Shown here: piece by piece, positions 11,055 through 20,694 of the stretch
Numbering within the stretch: position 1 is the first letter of the stretch
Layout: each line of letters begins with the position of its first letter
Assembly: GCF_024139115.2 (NCBI RefSeq)
Contig: NC_085140.1
Location: 161,412,452 to 161,476,451 of the forward strand
Origin: Armigeres subalbatus
Lineage: Eukaryota > Arthropoda > Insecta > Diptera > Culicidae
Reading direction: 5' to 3'
Length of the DNA: 64,000 nt
Position numbers and translations under genes: made by a program
Notes under the pieces: generated by a model
Seen by the model: only the letters and a program-made list of their open reading frames with translations
Databases searched by the model: none
What the model was told of the DNA's origin: nothing

Positions 11055-11391
11055 ATTATAGTTCCCTTTACAACTCGTGCTTATTGAGTCTCACTGAGTA
11101 CATACATTTTGTTATTAATACGGCAAAATTAGCTTACGTCTGAATATAACACAGTGTTTGAACTTGCCCCGATTCGCGGGGCAAGTTGAAACGATGCATA
11201 TAAAAAAATAATTTAAATATAAAAAATATTTAAAAAAAGTTTGTGAAGGTTGTTTATTTTTTATGTATAATATTTGGCCCGAACTAGCAAACACCGTAAA
11301 CGGATTCAAAATATATCAAAGGGAGATTTTTTTACAGCACTTCGAATTTCAACTTTGAAAAAACCGTTTTAACTTGCCCCGGTGTACCTTA

Positions 11392-11444
11392 CTAGGTACC
11401 AAAATGTGTGCACAAATTTTGTAGATATACATTTTGGTACCTAG
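11392..11444. repeat. Short perfect-arm inverted repeat
   Basis: CTAGGTACCAAAATGT is followed 21 bp later by its exact complement ACATTTTGGTACCTAG. It abuts the right end of element A. Confidence 0.7.
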
Positions 11445-12013
11445 CATTACCCGATTCAACAAGTTGCATTCGACGGGGAAAGCGGTCCCATTATTTGCCA
11501 ATGAAAATTTACCCGATCGCACATTGCATTTCGGAATTATTGAAAAATCATTGTTCTTTTCCCTCAAAAATCAAAATCGAACAAAATTTGTTTTTTAAGG
11601 ATGGTGGCAATGCATAGTAATTAATGTAAAAATATGCAAAATGATAGAAAAAATGCGTGTGCTTTTTTGACCTTTTTAATGTGATTTTTTCAATACATTT
11701 TATGATGAACGATAAAGGCATCATCACCACTAGGTGGCCAATCTGAGTTTTTTTAAACTGATATTTTGCTTTAAAAATGATTTTATTCAATGTTCACGGC
11801 CAAATAATACAGAGCTCAAATTAAAACTCAATTCAATTTTAATTGAAATCAATTCTTTCGAAAAGCGACGTCAAGACTTAAATAATATTAAGGTTAGAAT
11901 CGGAAGAGTGCGCTTTTTGGAACAGATGTTCGCTGAGTCCGAAAATACGCGTTCTCTGTCGGTTGAAGTATTTATTGAGGATTTTGAAATATTTTGGCTT
12001 TTTCAGTCTGATA
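11445..12013. other. Spacer between TIR elements A and C
   Basis: It contains one copy of the dispersed word AAAGGCATCATCACCACTAG near 11715, also seen near 15593, 35174 and (inverted) 60150. No gene is supported. Confidence 0.4.
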
Positions 12014-13393
12014 AGGTACCCCGGGGCAAGTGAAAATACGGGGTAAGTGGGTATTATGGCTGCCGATTAATCGGTGAACGTTTTTAATGATAACAATGTT
12101 CTAGAAAGATGAAGCAGAACTATCAACGAATTCGCCTGACACAAAAATATTTGGAATCAAAACCATTTGCGGCTCCATACTAATGGTATTGTTTAATACC
12201 GGCAAAAGCTATTACTTTTATTTTAATCCAATGGATTTCCAACAAAATAGTCGTTTCTAAATTCATCATTGATGTGGAGAGTGAATATTTTGAGCAATTA
12301 AATAATTGTGTGACATCGAAAACGATTTAAAAGTTTTGATTGAAGCCAAAATCTGCAATTTTCACTTGCCCTTGAGTTTTAACATACATGGGGCAAGTGG
12401 GACATATTTGAACAACATTTTCGATAAAGCCATTTTACCTTTTTAAATTGATGTCTAGTGAAAAATAACTTCGACACTCATAAATCATATGGATCTGAAT
12501 CAAATGCAGTTGATATCATTGGTTTCGTTGTCAAGAAGTAGTGTACAGTTGATTAACCAAATCTGTATTTTACTTCCTGAAAATGATCTCCCTCATGGAA
12601 AAAAAACAATGGTTATAACTATGCGAAATTTTCCGTTGACAGTGCAAACAATCCATTTATTCTACAATAGATCAACAGGTTTTGTCTTGTGTTTTGCTAT
12701 TTTTAAACTTCGCATCAGATTAACAGATTTTCAGATAAATAAAATGCTTAAGACATAAATTGGCCATTTCGTTCTATTACAAATTCACATCACTGCGCAT
12801 CGCCTGAATAAAAAACGTTCCTTTTGAAGTACTAATTTATGTAATAATTTGTGTTCTAAACAGAGAAACATTCATTCGAAAAGTGATCAAAGATTTGCTT
12901 ATCCTTTCCATCCAACACATTTGGTAAAAAAGTAAGCTAATGGAAAGCAAGGAAACAGACAATTAAACAGTAAACCGGCTGTTGTCTTGTTTTTATATTT
13001 GCTAACATTGTAATCCCTTTCTTTTTGCAAAAAAAAAAACAAAAGTCTGACCAACAATAAACCTCCATCCATGATCTGAAATACTACGACTCAGAAATTA
13101 TATGAACATTTTATCTACATTCTTCAAATAAGTTACGTTCGACAGTATAAAGCAGAATAGGTCCCACTTGCCCCGTTTGAAGGGGTAAGTGGGTCCCACA
13201 GGTAAATTTATTTATGTCACAAACAATATTTTTTGTAACTGAATAAATGGCTTACAACACGTCTACACTTCAACAACGGAAGCATATAATGATGTATCCG
13301 TGGTTAATGTCCTGAAATAGCCTGTTTTCTAAGTTTGCGTTAACAATTTGCTGAACTAGCGTTTTTTTAGGTCCCACTTGCCCCGGGGTACCT
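12014..13393. mobile_element. TIR element C, relative of element A
   Basis: The left end AGGTACCCCGGGGCAAGTG is mirrored at 13375-13393, flanked by TA (12012-12013, 13394-13395). Internal words of the type GGGGCAAGTGGGA occur at about 12391 and in both orientations near 13165-13195. It shares TIR architecture with A but differs in the repeated motif (CAAGTGGG against CAAGTTGAA). No transposase is present. Confidence 0.75.
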
Positions 13394-13395
13394 TA

Positions 13396-14916
13396 TATTC
13401 AAAAGCCAAAATATTTCAATAAACACCCCAGTCGAACTGTAATCAATTTATTGAGGATGTATTGGATTTAGACAGTTGCTGGATTTGCAATCAATATCCT
13501 ATTGAAACAACATATTTTTTGATTGGAATATTAGGTAGTGTGACACCTCTCTGTACGCGGGAGATGTACTGTGGAATCGCACTGGGCTCATAATTCAGGA
13601 AAAAAATGACCTAAAAACAATGTTAGAGTTTTCTCTACTCCATGGCAGGCTACTGACCGATACTTCTTCAACAGATTATGGGCCAAGAAAGGTTTTGGAT
13701 CTAAAATATGGTGATGAAGAAACAAAGACGTTACCGTAGTCTGAGATCGCTTAAGCAGCGTGGTATCATGGGAACACGAATTGGCTGCGTAAGTCGTGGG
13801 TAGCGTCATATGGAATTTAGCGGGAGGTTGATACTTTTGGTAGGTTGTTGGCTGGTCAGTAGGAGTCCAAGAGGAGATTTGGTCGGAAGCTGGTCAGCAG
13901 AAGTCAAGAAAGAGCTTCAGAACAAAACATTCAGCAGCTTGTCGACAAAGCATCGAGAGGCACTGGGCTGGCGCTACGGTCGGGCAACTTGTACAGGTGT
14001 ATAGAGAGGTTGATGGGCAAGCGACGAATGGAAGACCATTTGCTCGGGCAATGAATTGGACTAGGATGGATCTCAGAAAGACTGACAGGAGGAGCGAGGA
14101 GATTAGTGAGGCGTGCACACTGAGAAGGAGTGTTGGAATATCAAGGAGTGTGCGAATCCTCGCTGTAGACGGAAGAGAAGGTGCCAGTTAGATATAGCTA
14201 TAGTCTTTTGTATCCGTATTAAAAAAAAATTGTTAAGAGCAAGCCTTCCGAATCCAAAACTGTATGCACTCACGTTTCAAGGGCACCCGATTCAAAACGG
14301 GTACCCTGCACGACTGTCGTCGCTAGACCTATGCGACACCGTCGTTAAAAATGAATCAGCGCGCAGCCGCAAGAACATTTTTCACACGCCGATTGTTTTT
14401 TTACCACGCCGATGGCTATTGAAGGGCTAGTAGTAATAAAAAGAGTAATGGGTTTCGTACATTTTGTAAAAAGATATTTTTTACTGTTCATCCTATCGGA
14501 ATAACATATGTTCAGTAAAGCTCATATAACACATATCTACTTCCAAGTATAGAGGTATTATTGGATGGCGACCTACCCACAACTATAACTAGCATTGAGC
14601 ATTTTTTGCTGCACAATAATGCTCGGGCAAACCGTAGTAGCCTTACAAGCAGGTGGTCGTGGGTTCAATTTTAGGTTCGTCCATTTCGAATGTGCGAATT
14701 GCTCAATGCTAATGTCAATGCTAGTTGCGCAAAGAGTGAAGCCAAATCTACCTATTGAACTGTCAAACCGTCTACCTATCGAGTAAAGTAAACAAATGCT
14801 TTTTGATAAGGCGGGAGTATTGTTATCGACTAATGATTATCATGGCGAATTAAAACGCAAATATTGAAATGTATTGGACTTGTTCAAGAAACAGCTTCAA
14901 ACACTTCAATATTTTT
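13396..14916. other. Unassigned stretch
   Basis: 13810-14190 is more GC-rich than its neighbours and has short open frames on the + strand (13810-14004, 13997-14191, 14113-14430) in overlapping phases. This could be a decayed coding remnant of a retroelement, but I recognise no motif. Nothing is recognised in the rest. Confidence 0.35.
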
Positions 14917-15722
14917 GACGTAAACTACGTCTAAGGGGAAGACTCTGATACAGGGTGTAAAACGGAAATTTCCAAATTCGAGACCGTCACGAAATTAGGA
15001 TAGATTTCAAACGCTAATAGCTCCTTTATCTTTCAATGGATTTTCGAGATTTTACTATCAATCGAATCGGTAACTCTCCAGCAATTTTTTAAGCCCATTG
15101 GAACTATTGTTTATCAACGTAAAAACATTAAAAATTCCAAATCTTTAAAAACCCAGTAAAATTTCACAGTTTCGTTACGACCGCCGTCTGCAGTTGGTTC
15201 TTGCGCTCTACTTTTGTGCGGTGATTCGCACAAAAAGTACAACAAAAAACCAGAGCAGTGACCGCGGTCGGAGCAAAAATGTAGTGTTTATGAAAAGTGC
15301 TACAGATGCTGGACATGTTCATGTAAGCAAGAGGTGAATATTAAAATTGATTATCAACTTTAAACAAGGTTACACTCTAACTTTTTTGAGGGATATTGAG
15401 TAAAATTTCTGTGGGATAGAAAGAGAGAGCAATGCAATTTTACTCAGTTACTGAGTAGGTGAAAGTTAGCGTGTATCCTACTATTTAGGCAGCATCCCTT
15501 TAAAATAGCACTTCAAAAACATTTAATCGCCATTTAATAGGAAATTAACTATGAGATGCATTGATCACTCTAAGTCGAATAACAATCGGAGAAAGGCATC
15601 ATCACCACTGCGGAATAATAAATTTGGGGTTTTTAAAAGAAAATTTTAAATTGTCATATCCAACCATTTTCATATGTAGTGAGCCAATTTTGTTCGAAAC
15701 ATAAATGAATGAATCGCCTGCT
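14917..15722 (+). repeat. Dispersed repeat E, copy 1, left part
   Basis: It starts with GACGTAAACTACGTC and aligns with 31322-31810, including the hairpin at 15210-15238. Its second block (about 15590-15722, starting GAAAGGCATCATCACC) aligns with 35172-35310. A probable right end with ACGTAGTTTACGTCGGGCGG is at 18736-18790, matching 35364-35412. So this copy is split by about 3 kb of later insertions. Family name unknown. Confidence 0.6.
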
Positions 15723-15747
15723 TTGAGCGTGTTTACAGCGGCACACT

Positions 15748-15960
15748 AGGAGTTAACTTTCTGAAATCAGTATGGCGAAAGGCATCTAAGGTTCAATTTC
15801 TCGAAATTAAACACTTTAATCGAAAAAGTATTTGGTAGGCGTAGTAGCGGATACCTTCCTGCATAACTGGTACCAAATAGTTTTCTCGAGAAAGTTCCTA
15901 CTTTCGAGAAATCTCGCGTTAGATGCCTTTCGCCATACAAATTCCTGGCGGTTAACTCCT
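15748..15960. mobile_element. Small foldback MITE (213 bp)
   Basis: The ends AGGAGTTAAC/GTTAACTCCT are inverted. Farther in, TATGGCGAAAGGCATCTAA (from about 15771) is mirrored by TTAGATGCCTTTCGCCATA. Open frames across it on both strands are a by-product of the inverted repeat. Confidence 0.7.
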
Positions 15961-16512
15961 GCTGGCTATTTGCGCATATACGATAGCGCCTGGATGCTGT
16001 CAGCGGCGGGTAGAAAACCAGCCACCGTAAATAATTCATTGGTGTGCGATCGAACATGATTTGCGGAAAAACTACACATTACACGCGGCAAAACGTTTAA
16101 CAAAACAAACCTCGCTACCTCCCGACCCCATATATCCCAATGGTTGTAATTTGACTAAGCACGCACGCGCGGTTCGAAGTTTGTATGAGAATTACTATGA
16201 AAACAGTAAATTTTTCGGAAAACCGTTTTGCAACGTTGGTCATTAATATCTAAAAATATATGAGTACGTCGGCAACATAGGAAACTAAGCAAGTGAATAA
16301 ATCGTCTTTATTGCAAAACAATTCGCTGCTTGCAAGAAAAATTATTAAGGAAATACTAAATCGTGGGAAATTCAATTGAGCACGTAAAAGAATAACATAT
16401 CAATTTCCTTGTTATTTTCTTTATAACTTTGCTTACCAAAATCCGATCGGTTTGCAACAACAATCGTCTTACAGATTGAGAAATATTCTACGAAATCTTC
16501 AGGTTGATTATA
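15961..16512. other. Unassigned stretch
   Basis: No repeat or gene signature is recognised. Confidence 0.35.
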
Positions 16513-16606
16513 TTTAGGGGGAAATCCTCCAGTGCCGGACACATAAGCCATTTAACAAAAAAAAACTTTAACTATCCGGATTATGTTTCCTTTTATACCA
16601 TACTAG

Positions 16607-16650
16607 CAGAACGTACCCTGCGTTGCTCGGGTTTTTACGTTTAACGTTCG
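16607..16650 (-). mobile_element. Possible Helitron 3' terminus
   Basis: On the minus strand the sequence reads ACCC...GGGT (a weak stem), eight bases, then CTAG followed by T. This is the layout expected of a Helitron 3' end. The 5' end was not found; the stem is only four pairs. Confidence 0.35.
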
Positions 16651-17413
16651 AAATGTCATTTTCTGCGTTGATTGCGACGGCGCACTCTAGATCATTTTTC
16701 GATCGATCGCATTAGGTTTTCTCCAAACTCGCTATTGTATTTTGACAATTTTCCCAACTTTTCCTTTAAAATTTACTAACCTTTTGCATATAGAAACACA
16801 GCTGATCCCAATACAAATCGATTAGTGAGGAAATCTCGCAAATCGGTCATCCTCTTCGTGAGTTATAATGCCTCAAAGGAAGAATAGATAGAAGAAAGAA
16901 ACACAAAATATGACCATTGACCATTGATGATTCACACAAACTTTGAATTTGATCATTTGAACACGTTTTTCGACGATGAATTTTGGTGAAAAATTTTACG
17001 ATTTAGAAAAATGTCTTCTAGTACCGGACGCTATTGCATCATGTTCAAATGTGACTAAGTTCCTGTTACATGAATAAAGACATCATTCAGAATAGTAATA
17101 TTATTCAAGTGCTTTAAGTTGTAAACATTAAAAATTGTTTGTGGAGCTTATTTGACTCTTCAGCTAAATTTTTTAAATCCTGATCCAAACTCCCACATTT
17201 TTCAAAGTCCTCTTCAATTTTTGTTTCTGCTAATTTCTGTGGCTTTCTCAGCAAGAAGAAACAATTGAATTGAAGTAAATGTGACAAAACAGGTGTGAAG
17301 AATTTTTATTCAACTTAAAATTTTGTACAAAGTTTATCACATGAAGATATGATTTTCCTTGCCGGGACCTCGGAGGACCTTGGACGGACCTTTGCAAGTA
17401 CAGGGGTTAGGCA

Positions 17414-18449
17414 AAAAGGTTGAGATAGGTAAAAATAAGTCGAAATTCAAATCAGCATAACTTTGCGTATAATAATCCGATTATGATAAAACCAGGACCA
17501 TCAGAAGCGCACACTCTTCTAGTATACTGTCCCCCTGCAAAACCTGAGATTGGTCCATGGCCACCGGAAATGTTCCGGGTTTTCCGAGGGTACGTTCAAG
17601 ATGCATTTTTTCCACTGCTTGTCATTTTATGTGACGTTAACTTTCATCATGTTTTATGCTTCCTCCGAAAACTAGAACTAATATGCCGGCCAATGGTGGC
17701 TGTAGATCGAGAATCCATCTAAACTACACAGAGATACGGCCATTTCCGTAAAAACGGTACCGGGAACATGATGAAATGATTACAGATCGGAATAATGCAA
17801 ATATGAGTATCTGACTTCATAGATTTGCGAGACGATTATTACAGAAACATTTCCAGAACGATAGTGTCCACTGCCACCCTTATAGCAGGTTCCATGGGCT
17901 TTCCAGGAGGGGCCGTTTTTGGCACCATCTGGAACCATGCATATATGGTCGTTAAAATTCATGTTTTCCCAAGACGACGAATATAGGATCTTTATTAGAG
18001 ATATATTGTGAGGACTGTAAGACTCTTTGGCCAATTTGTAACAGGTTCCGGAAGTTCTGCGAAAGTGACATTTGTTCAGGGTGTATGGCCAATCCCGTAT
18101 CGTTTTCACGAAAATGGCCATATCACTGCGTATACCTAACGGATTTTCAATCTGCAGCCAGCATTGGTCAGCATATTAGTTCTAGTTTCTGGGAAAAACA
18201 TAAAACATGATGGCAGCAAAAGTCATATAAAATGACAAGCAGCAGAAAAAATGCATTTTTAACATACCCTCGGAAAACCCGGAACACCACCGGTGGCCAT
18301 GGGCCAATCAGAGGTTTTGCATAGGGCCAGTATACTAGAAGAGTTTCCGCGTCCGATGGTCCCAGTTTGATCAAAATCGGATCATTCTACGCAAAGTTAT
18401 GCTGATTTGAACTTCGACAATTTTTTGCCTATCTCAACCTTTTTGTCGT
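17414..18449. repeat. Foldback inside element I, arms about 285 bp
   Basis: The arms start with AAAAAGGTTGAGATAGG on the left and end with its complement near 18445. Both arms keep a related open frame starting MIK.GPS (+ strand 17483-17722; - strand 18168-18374). About a quarter of residues differ between the two, so this is more likely passive than selected. Confidence 0.65.
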
Positions 18450-18735
18450 TTTAAGAAGTGTCCGGTATTGGGAGGTGTCCGGCGCTGAGAGATTTCTCCC
18501 TAAATAGTTAATGATCCGCCTCACGAAACGATCTCTCATATACGGGGCGATTTCTATAGTAATTTCCATACAAACTTCCAACTGTTCGTACTCAGTTAAA
18601 TTATAACCAATTCAGTTGAAAATTTAGGAGGTTCACCAAAACAGCAAATGTTATCGTTCAAGCATAAGGGTGCGCAAAAGTCAAAATTTCAATCACTCTA
18701 GGCTCTAACCAAAATTATTATCTTATGATCTGTTT

Positions 18736-18790
18736 TACGTAGTTTACGTCGGGCGGTCGTATCTTGTATATAACCCTACTGATTTTTTTT
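18736..18790 (+). repeat. Dispersed repeat E, copy 1, probable right end
   Basis: ACGTAGTTTACGTCGGGCGG followed by TCTTGTATATAACCC matches 35364-35412, where it follows the right block of copy 2. Confidence 0.55.
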
Positions 18791-18795
18791 ACTGG

Positions 18796-19868
18796 AGAAA
18801 CTTCCGGAGGAATTCCTGGAGGAACTTCCTGGAGGAACTCCCGAAGGAATTCCTGGAGGAACTTCCGGAGGTATTCCTGGAGGAACTTCCGGAGGAATTC
18901 CTGGAGGAACTTCCGGAGGAATTCCTGGAGGAACTTCCGGAGGAATTCCTGGAGGAACTTCCGGAGGAATTCCTGGAGGAACTTCCGGAGGAATTCCTGG
19001 AGGAACTTCCGGAGGAATTCCTGGAGGAACTTCCGGAGGAATTCCTGGAGGAACATCCGGAGGAATTCCTGGAGGAACATCCGGAGGAATTCCTGGAGGA
19101 ACATCCGGAGGAATTCCTGGAGGAACTTCCGGAGGAATTCCTGGAGGAACTTCCGGAGGAATTCCTGGAGGAACTTCCGGAGGAATTCCTGGAGGAACTT
19201 CCGGAGGAATTCCTGGAGGAACTTCCGGAGGAATTCCTGAAGGAACTTCCGGAGGAATCCCTGGAGGAACTTCCGGAGGAATTCCTGGAGGAACTTCCGG
19301 AGGAATTCCTGGAGGAACTCCCGGGGAATTCCTGGAGGAACTTCCGGGGAATTCCTGGAGGAACTTCCGGGGAATTCCTGGAGGAACTTCCGGGGAATTC
19401 CTGGAGGAACTTCCGGGGAATTCCTGGAGGAACTTCAGGAATTCCTGGAGGAACTTCCGGAGGAATTCCTGGAGGAACTTCCGGAGGAATTCCTGGAGGA
19501 ACTTCCGGAGGAATTCCTGGAGGAACTTCCGGAGGAATTCCTGGAGGAACTTCCGGAGGAATTCCTGGAGGAACTTCCGGAGGAATTCCTGGAGGAACTT
19601 CCGGAGGAATTCCTGGAGGAACTTCCTGAGGAACTCCTGGAGGAGCTTCCGGAGGAATTCCTGGAGAAACTTCCTGAGGAATTCCTGGAGGAACTTACGG
19701 AGGGATTCCTGGAGGAACTTCTGGAAGAATTTTTGGAGGAACTTCCGGAAGAATTCCTGGAGGAACTTCCGGAAGAATTCCTGGAGGAACTTCCGGAAGA
19801 ATTCCTGGAGGAACTTACGGAGGAATTCCTGGAGGAACTTCCGGAGGGATTCCTGGAGGAACTTGGAT
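18796..19868 (+). repeat. 24-bp minisatellite, about 44 units
   Basis: The unit is CCGGAGGAATTC followed by CTGGAGGAACTT. Read in frame it would encode repeats of Gly-Ile-Pro-Gly-Gly-Thr-Ser-Gly, and on the other strand FLQEFLRK repeats. These account for the long open frames here, which are not genes. Variant units are clustered: consecutive ACATCC units near 19050-19100, a run of five 23-bp units (GG-A-GG reduced to GGGG) at 19321-19435, and decayed units from 19620 to the end. This indicates local block amplification. Confidence 0.95.
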
Positions 19869-20469
19869 TTCGGGAGGCTTCTTAACGATTTATTATAAAT
19901 AAATGGGTATCAAATATCGTGTTTTCTTCGTGAAGGTGTTCTACTATCTTTAATATTTTCATGTCTGATAGGAGGTACCTAATAAAAGAGATAAGACATT
20001 TCACTGTCCCTTTTAGAAACCGTTTTCCTATCATAAAGGGCCAGTTTTGATTGGGGTTTTTGACAGACGCCGGAAACTGCAGCGTTGCTTTATTTTGCTG
20101 GTGGGTGCTTTGTTATTACTTTCGCGGTGTTGCTAGCAGTCGGGGATTTTCCTGCTTCAGTTTCTAAAGAAACAAGAGAACACCAACAAACTTTTTTATC
20201 ACTAAGCTCAACGTGAAATGGAATGAATAATAAAACTGTTGTCATCATAGCCAGAACTGCAATCATAGAGTACAAATGAATATCCCAGCATTCGGTAATT
20301 ATTTATCATCTCCGAAATGTCTTATCTCATCTCAGAGGAAGTATATAAAGGTTTATTACCTAAATTGGTGTTTTTCCATAACGCTGGTTGATCACGTTTA
20401 TGTATCTATTTTTCAAGCTTGGACAATAAGTTGTGGTATTAATGATTCATCGTATTTAGTCCTCGCCAA
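19869..20469. other. Unassigned stretch
   Basis: No gene or repeat is recognised between the minisatellite and the satellite block. Confidence 0.4.
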
Positions 20470-20694
20470 CTGAGCACGATATAAAGCCAATAGTAACCCA
20501 TGGTGTCTATGGTCATCCACATGATTTACAATTTAGATATGTTCAAACCGTATGTTCCAAGTTTTCCAAATCATTCTGAAGATCAGACGAATTGGTCTAC
20601 CAGATCAACTGGGCTCAATACAAAGCCAATAGCAATCCAAAGTATCCATTCTGGCCTTAGAGGTCCTCCGCATGATTAACGATTTAGATATATT
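20470..20694 (+). repeat. Satellite of about 150 bp, forward orientation, left part
   Basis: The monomers share AAAGCCAATAGCAACCCATG, ATGATTTACGATTTAGATAT, and TCCAAATCATTCTGGAGTTC. Two partial monomers precede the RTE insertion. The last is cut at GATTTAGATATATT and resumes at 23930. Confidence 0.85.

Larger units (their letters stand above)
8756..11389. mobile_element. TIR element A, non-autonomous, carries nested insertions
   Basis: The left end AGGTACACCGGGGCAAGTT is mirrored at the right end (reverse complement at about 11371-11389), flanked by TA on both sides (8754-8755, 11390-11391). Words of the type GGGGCAAGTTGAAA recur inside the ends (8762, about 9170, 11178). There is no transposase frame. 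It contains the inner TIR element at 9709-11054, which contains element B. The TA duplication suggests the Tc1/mariner or a TA-targeting group; the superfamily is not proved. Confidence 0.75.
16513..18504. mobile_element. TIR element I with internal 300-bp inverted arms
   Basis: TTTAGGGGGAAATCCTCCAG at the left is mirrored by the right end (reverse complement TTTAGGGAGAAATCTCTCAG), flanked by TA (16511-16512, 18505-18506). GTGTCCGG-type words recur near both ends (16533-16541, 18459, 18475). A second, inner pair of inverted arms lies at about 17414-17700 and 18165-18449. No transposase is seen. Confidence 0.65.

Noticed and set aside
14917..18790. Single 3.9-kb TIR element bounded by ACGTAAACTACGT words
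   Set aside because: The boundary words are near-palindromic and sequences next to them are not inverted. Comparison with 31.3-35.4 kb shows a smaller repeat opened by insertions.
18718..19240. Long open frames on both strands (128 and 158 codons)
   Set aside because: They are direct translations of the 24-bp minisatellite, whose unit length is a multiple of three.
18796..19868. CRISPR-like array
   Set aside because: Uninterrupted 24-bp units without spacers in a eukaryotic genome.
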